Source: DHVE2 group archaeon (lineage in GTDB: Archaea > Thermoplasmatota > Thermoplasmata > Thermoplasmatales > Aciduliprofundaceae). From it: DNA of 6,118 bases. Position numbers and translations under genes: made by a program. Shown one piece after another: positions 4,774-6,118 of this stretch; position 1 is the stretch's first letter, and each line of letters starts with the position of its first letter. The DNA lies in assembly GCA_027056155.1 (NCBI GenBank), contig JALULR010000234.1, forward strand, positions 1 to 6,118. The letters are read 5' to 3'. The notes beneath the pieces are model-generated. The model saw only the letters and a list, made by a program, of their open reading frames with translations. It had not been told where the DNA came from and made no database searches.

Positions 4774-6118
4774 TTACTCGTTTCCCAACTCTGGCTTCAT
4801 TGTCTGCCTTGCCACTTTGATGGCGTTTGGAATCGCCCTTCTGAATATGAAACCACCCTGCATTATTATGTCCTTGAGAAGATACACAGGGCGAACGTAG
4901 AAGGATATGTACGCCCACTGAAGCATCTTCGTGATTTGCTCGGTAGAGAAGTGCATTAGTTTCATAACTGGGTCTAATGTGGTATATTTGCGCCAGTTAA
5001 AGGTCATTATCAGGTCTTTGCTAATTGCGTAATCCCAGAGTCTCGTTCCCGGATACGGCGTGGCAACGGTAAACTGTGCATAATCTACGCCCACTTTCTT
5101 TGAGAATTTTATTGTCTTTTTCACATCTTCCCTTGTTTCTTCGGGAAATCCGATTATGAATGCACCCAAAGCGTGCAATTTTCTGAGCTTGGCTTTCTTA
5201 ACAGCAGCGAGAGATTGCTCTGGCGTTATTCTCTTTCCTATGAAATCCAAGGTTTTCTGCGAGCCGGACTCGATTCCGAAGTAAACGGTGTGGCAACCAC
5301 CATATTTCAAAGCGTCTGCAACCTCGTTTGTGAATATATCCACGCGGGAAGACGCAGTCCAAGATATGTCCAACCCTTCTTCCCTTATTCTCTTTGCAAT
5401 CCTTATGGCCCGTGGTCTATTAAGTGTAAAAGTATCGTCCAAAAACTCAATCTCTCTGCGCCCGTATTCCTCGCGTAGTATCTTTAGCTCTTCGATAACA
5501 CGGGAATCGCTGTGCCCTCTCCATCTCTTTCCGAATTGCAGGGAAGAAGAGCAAAACGCACACTGGAACGGGCATCCGCGCGAGGTCATTATAGTACCAA
5601 ATTTAATACCGTCAGCTTGGTATTTATCCATTGGAAGCAAATCGTAGGAGGGCAGGGGTATGGTGTCCACATCCTTAATCAATGGCCTCGCAAGGTTATT
5701 CTTAACCTTGTCACCCATATTCACGCTGAGCCCGAGTATATCCTTCGCCTCTTCGTTCTTTGCAATGGCATCTACGAGCTCTTTAAAAGTTAGCTCTCCT
5801 TCTCCACGCACCACGTAATCAACGCACGGACACTCTTTTATCGTTTTCTCGGGAGTAAAGGTAACATGCGGGCCGCCCATCACAACTTTAACATTCTCAT
5901 TATTCCTCTTTGCCATCTTTGCAACGGCGTAGGCGTCGGGAATCATAGACGTCGTGGAAGTGATGCCAACAATGTCCGGGTCGTAACTCTTTATTATTCT
6001 TTTCACATCGTTATAATTCAAATCTTCGGCTATAGAATCAACTATTTTTACATCGTGCTCATCTCTTACCATGGATGCCAAATAAGCTAGACCCAGCGGC
6101 GGGCCCGTGGTGCCCACA
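4774..6118 (-). CDS. B12-binding-domain-type radical SAM protein, 5'-truncated by window edge
   Basis: A radical SAM enzyme with an N-terminal cobalamin-binding-type Rossmann domain. Visible residues (about 447, counted from the right edge) show PPLGLAYLASMV (6-17), DPDIVGITS (46-54), VVMGGPHVTFTPE (78-90) and VRGEGE (103-108), the usual marks of the B12-binding module. Next come the cluster-binding cysteines in CPFQCAFC (C182, C186, C189), GIESGS (281-286), GFPEET (323-328) and TPYPGTRLWD (353-362) of the radical SAM barrel, then a basic C-terminal region (about 400-440). The DxHxxG cobalamin-ligand motif is not visible, as in many members of this group. Related enzymes methylate or rearrange unactivated carbons in lipids, tetrapyrroles or natural products; the substrate here cannot be told. 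Probably some 15-25 N-terminal residues lie beyond the edge; the GTG at 6117-6115 is likely internal. It converges with dphB. Confidence 0.92.
   Translation of the reverse strand, partial: VGTTGPPLGLAYLASMVRDEHDVKIVDSIAEDLNYNDVKRIIKSYDPDIVGITSTTSMIPDAYAVAKMAKRNNENVKVVMGGPHVTFTPEKTIKECPCVDYVVRGEGELTFKELVDAIAKNEEAKDILGLSVNMGDKVKNNLARPLIKDVDTIPLPSYDLLPMDKYQADGIKFGTIMTSRGCPFQCAFCSSSLQFGKRWRGHSDSRVIEELKILREEYGRREIEFLDDTFTLNRPRAIRIAKRIREEGLDISWTASSRVDIFTNEVADALKYGGCHTVYFGIESGSQKTLDFIGKRITPEQSLAAVKKAKLRKLHALGAFIIGFPEETREDVKKTIKFSKKVGVDYAQFTVATPYPGTRLWDYAISKDLIMTFNWRKYTTLDPVMKLMHFSTEQITKMLQWAYISFYVRPVYLLKDIIMQGGFIFRRAIPNAIKVARQTMKPELGNE

Noticed and set aside
4621..4959. Plus-strand open frame across the dphB end and into the radical SAM gene.
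   Set aside because: It overlaps two secure conserved genes in other frames, and its composition is that of a shadow frame.
1..6118. CRISPR array, insertion sequence or tRNA gene.
   Set aside because: I saw no regularly spaced repeats, no transposase-like frame or terminal inverted repeats, and no tRNA T-loop (GGTTCRA) context on either strand.

Overview
The window looks archaeal. It carries the 3' end of an A/V-type ATP synthase subunit D gene, an archaeal diphthine synthase (a step in modifying elongation factor 2), TATA boxes centred about 25-28 nt upstream of start codons (leaderless transcription), and what reads as a complete archaeal C/D box guide RNA. A thermophilic euryarchaeote, perhaps related to Thermoplasmata/DHVE2, is my best guess. 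That placement is inference; the archaeal assignment is much firmer.

Layout, left to right. (1) 1-628, plus strand: the C-terminal three quarters of atpD, overlapped by a 54-residue single-span membrane protein (464-628), probably the tail of the ATP synthase operon. (2) 667-1074, plus: an OsmC-family thiol peroxidase-like protein with its own promoter. (3) 1071-1229, minus: an easily missed 52-codon gene convergent with osmC; the two stop codons share a TTAA palindrome. (4) 1307-1366, minus: a C/D box sRNA with two 12-nt guides, a 3-nt D'-C' linker and a 5-bp terminal stem. The guides are complementary to two functional sites of 16S rRNA, the decoding/P-site strand around C1402 and helix 27 around G902 (E. 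coli numbering). (5) 1446-1709, plus: an 87-residue two-span membrane protein. (6) 1750-3940, plus: an ATP-binding subunit and a roughly 12-span permease with overlapping genes, forming an ABC-2-like transporter, probably an exporter. (7) 3998-4768, plus: dphB. (8) 4774-6118, minus: a B12-binding-domain-type radical SAM enzyme running off the right edge, convergent with dphB across a 5-nt gap.

The genes do not form one pathway. There are several short transcription units, most led by an archaeal TATA box that fixes the start codon. Two products act on the translation machinery (the guide RNA on rRNA, DphB on EF-2). The others serve energy conversion, oxidative-stress defence, export and an unassigned radical SAM reaction. 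The most notable item is the guide RNA, packed with two or three promoters into the 216 bp between the divergent small genes at 1229 and 1446.
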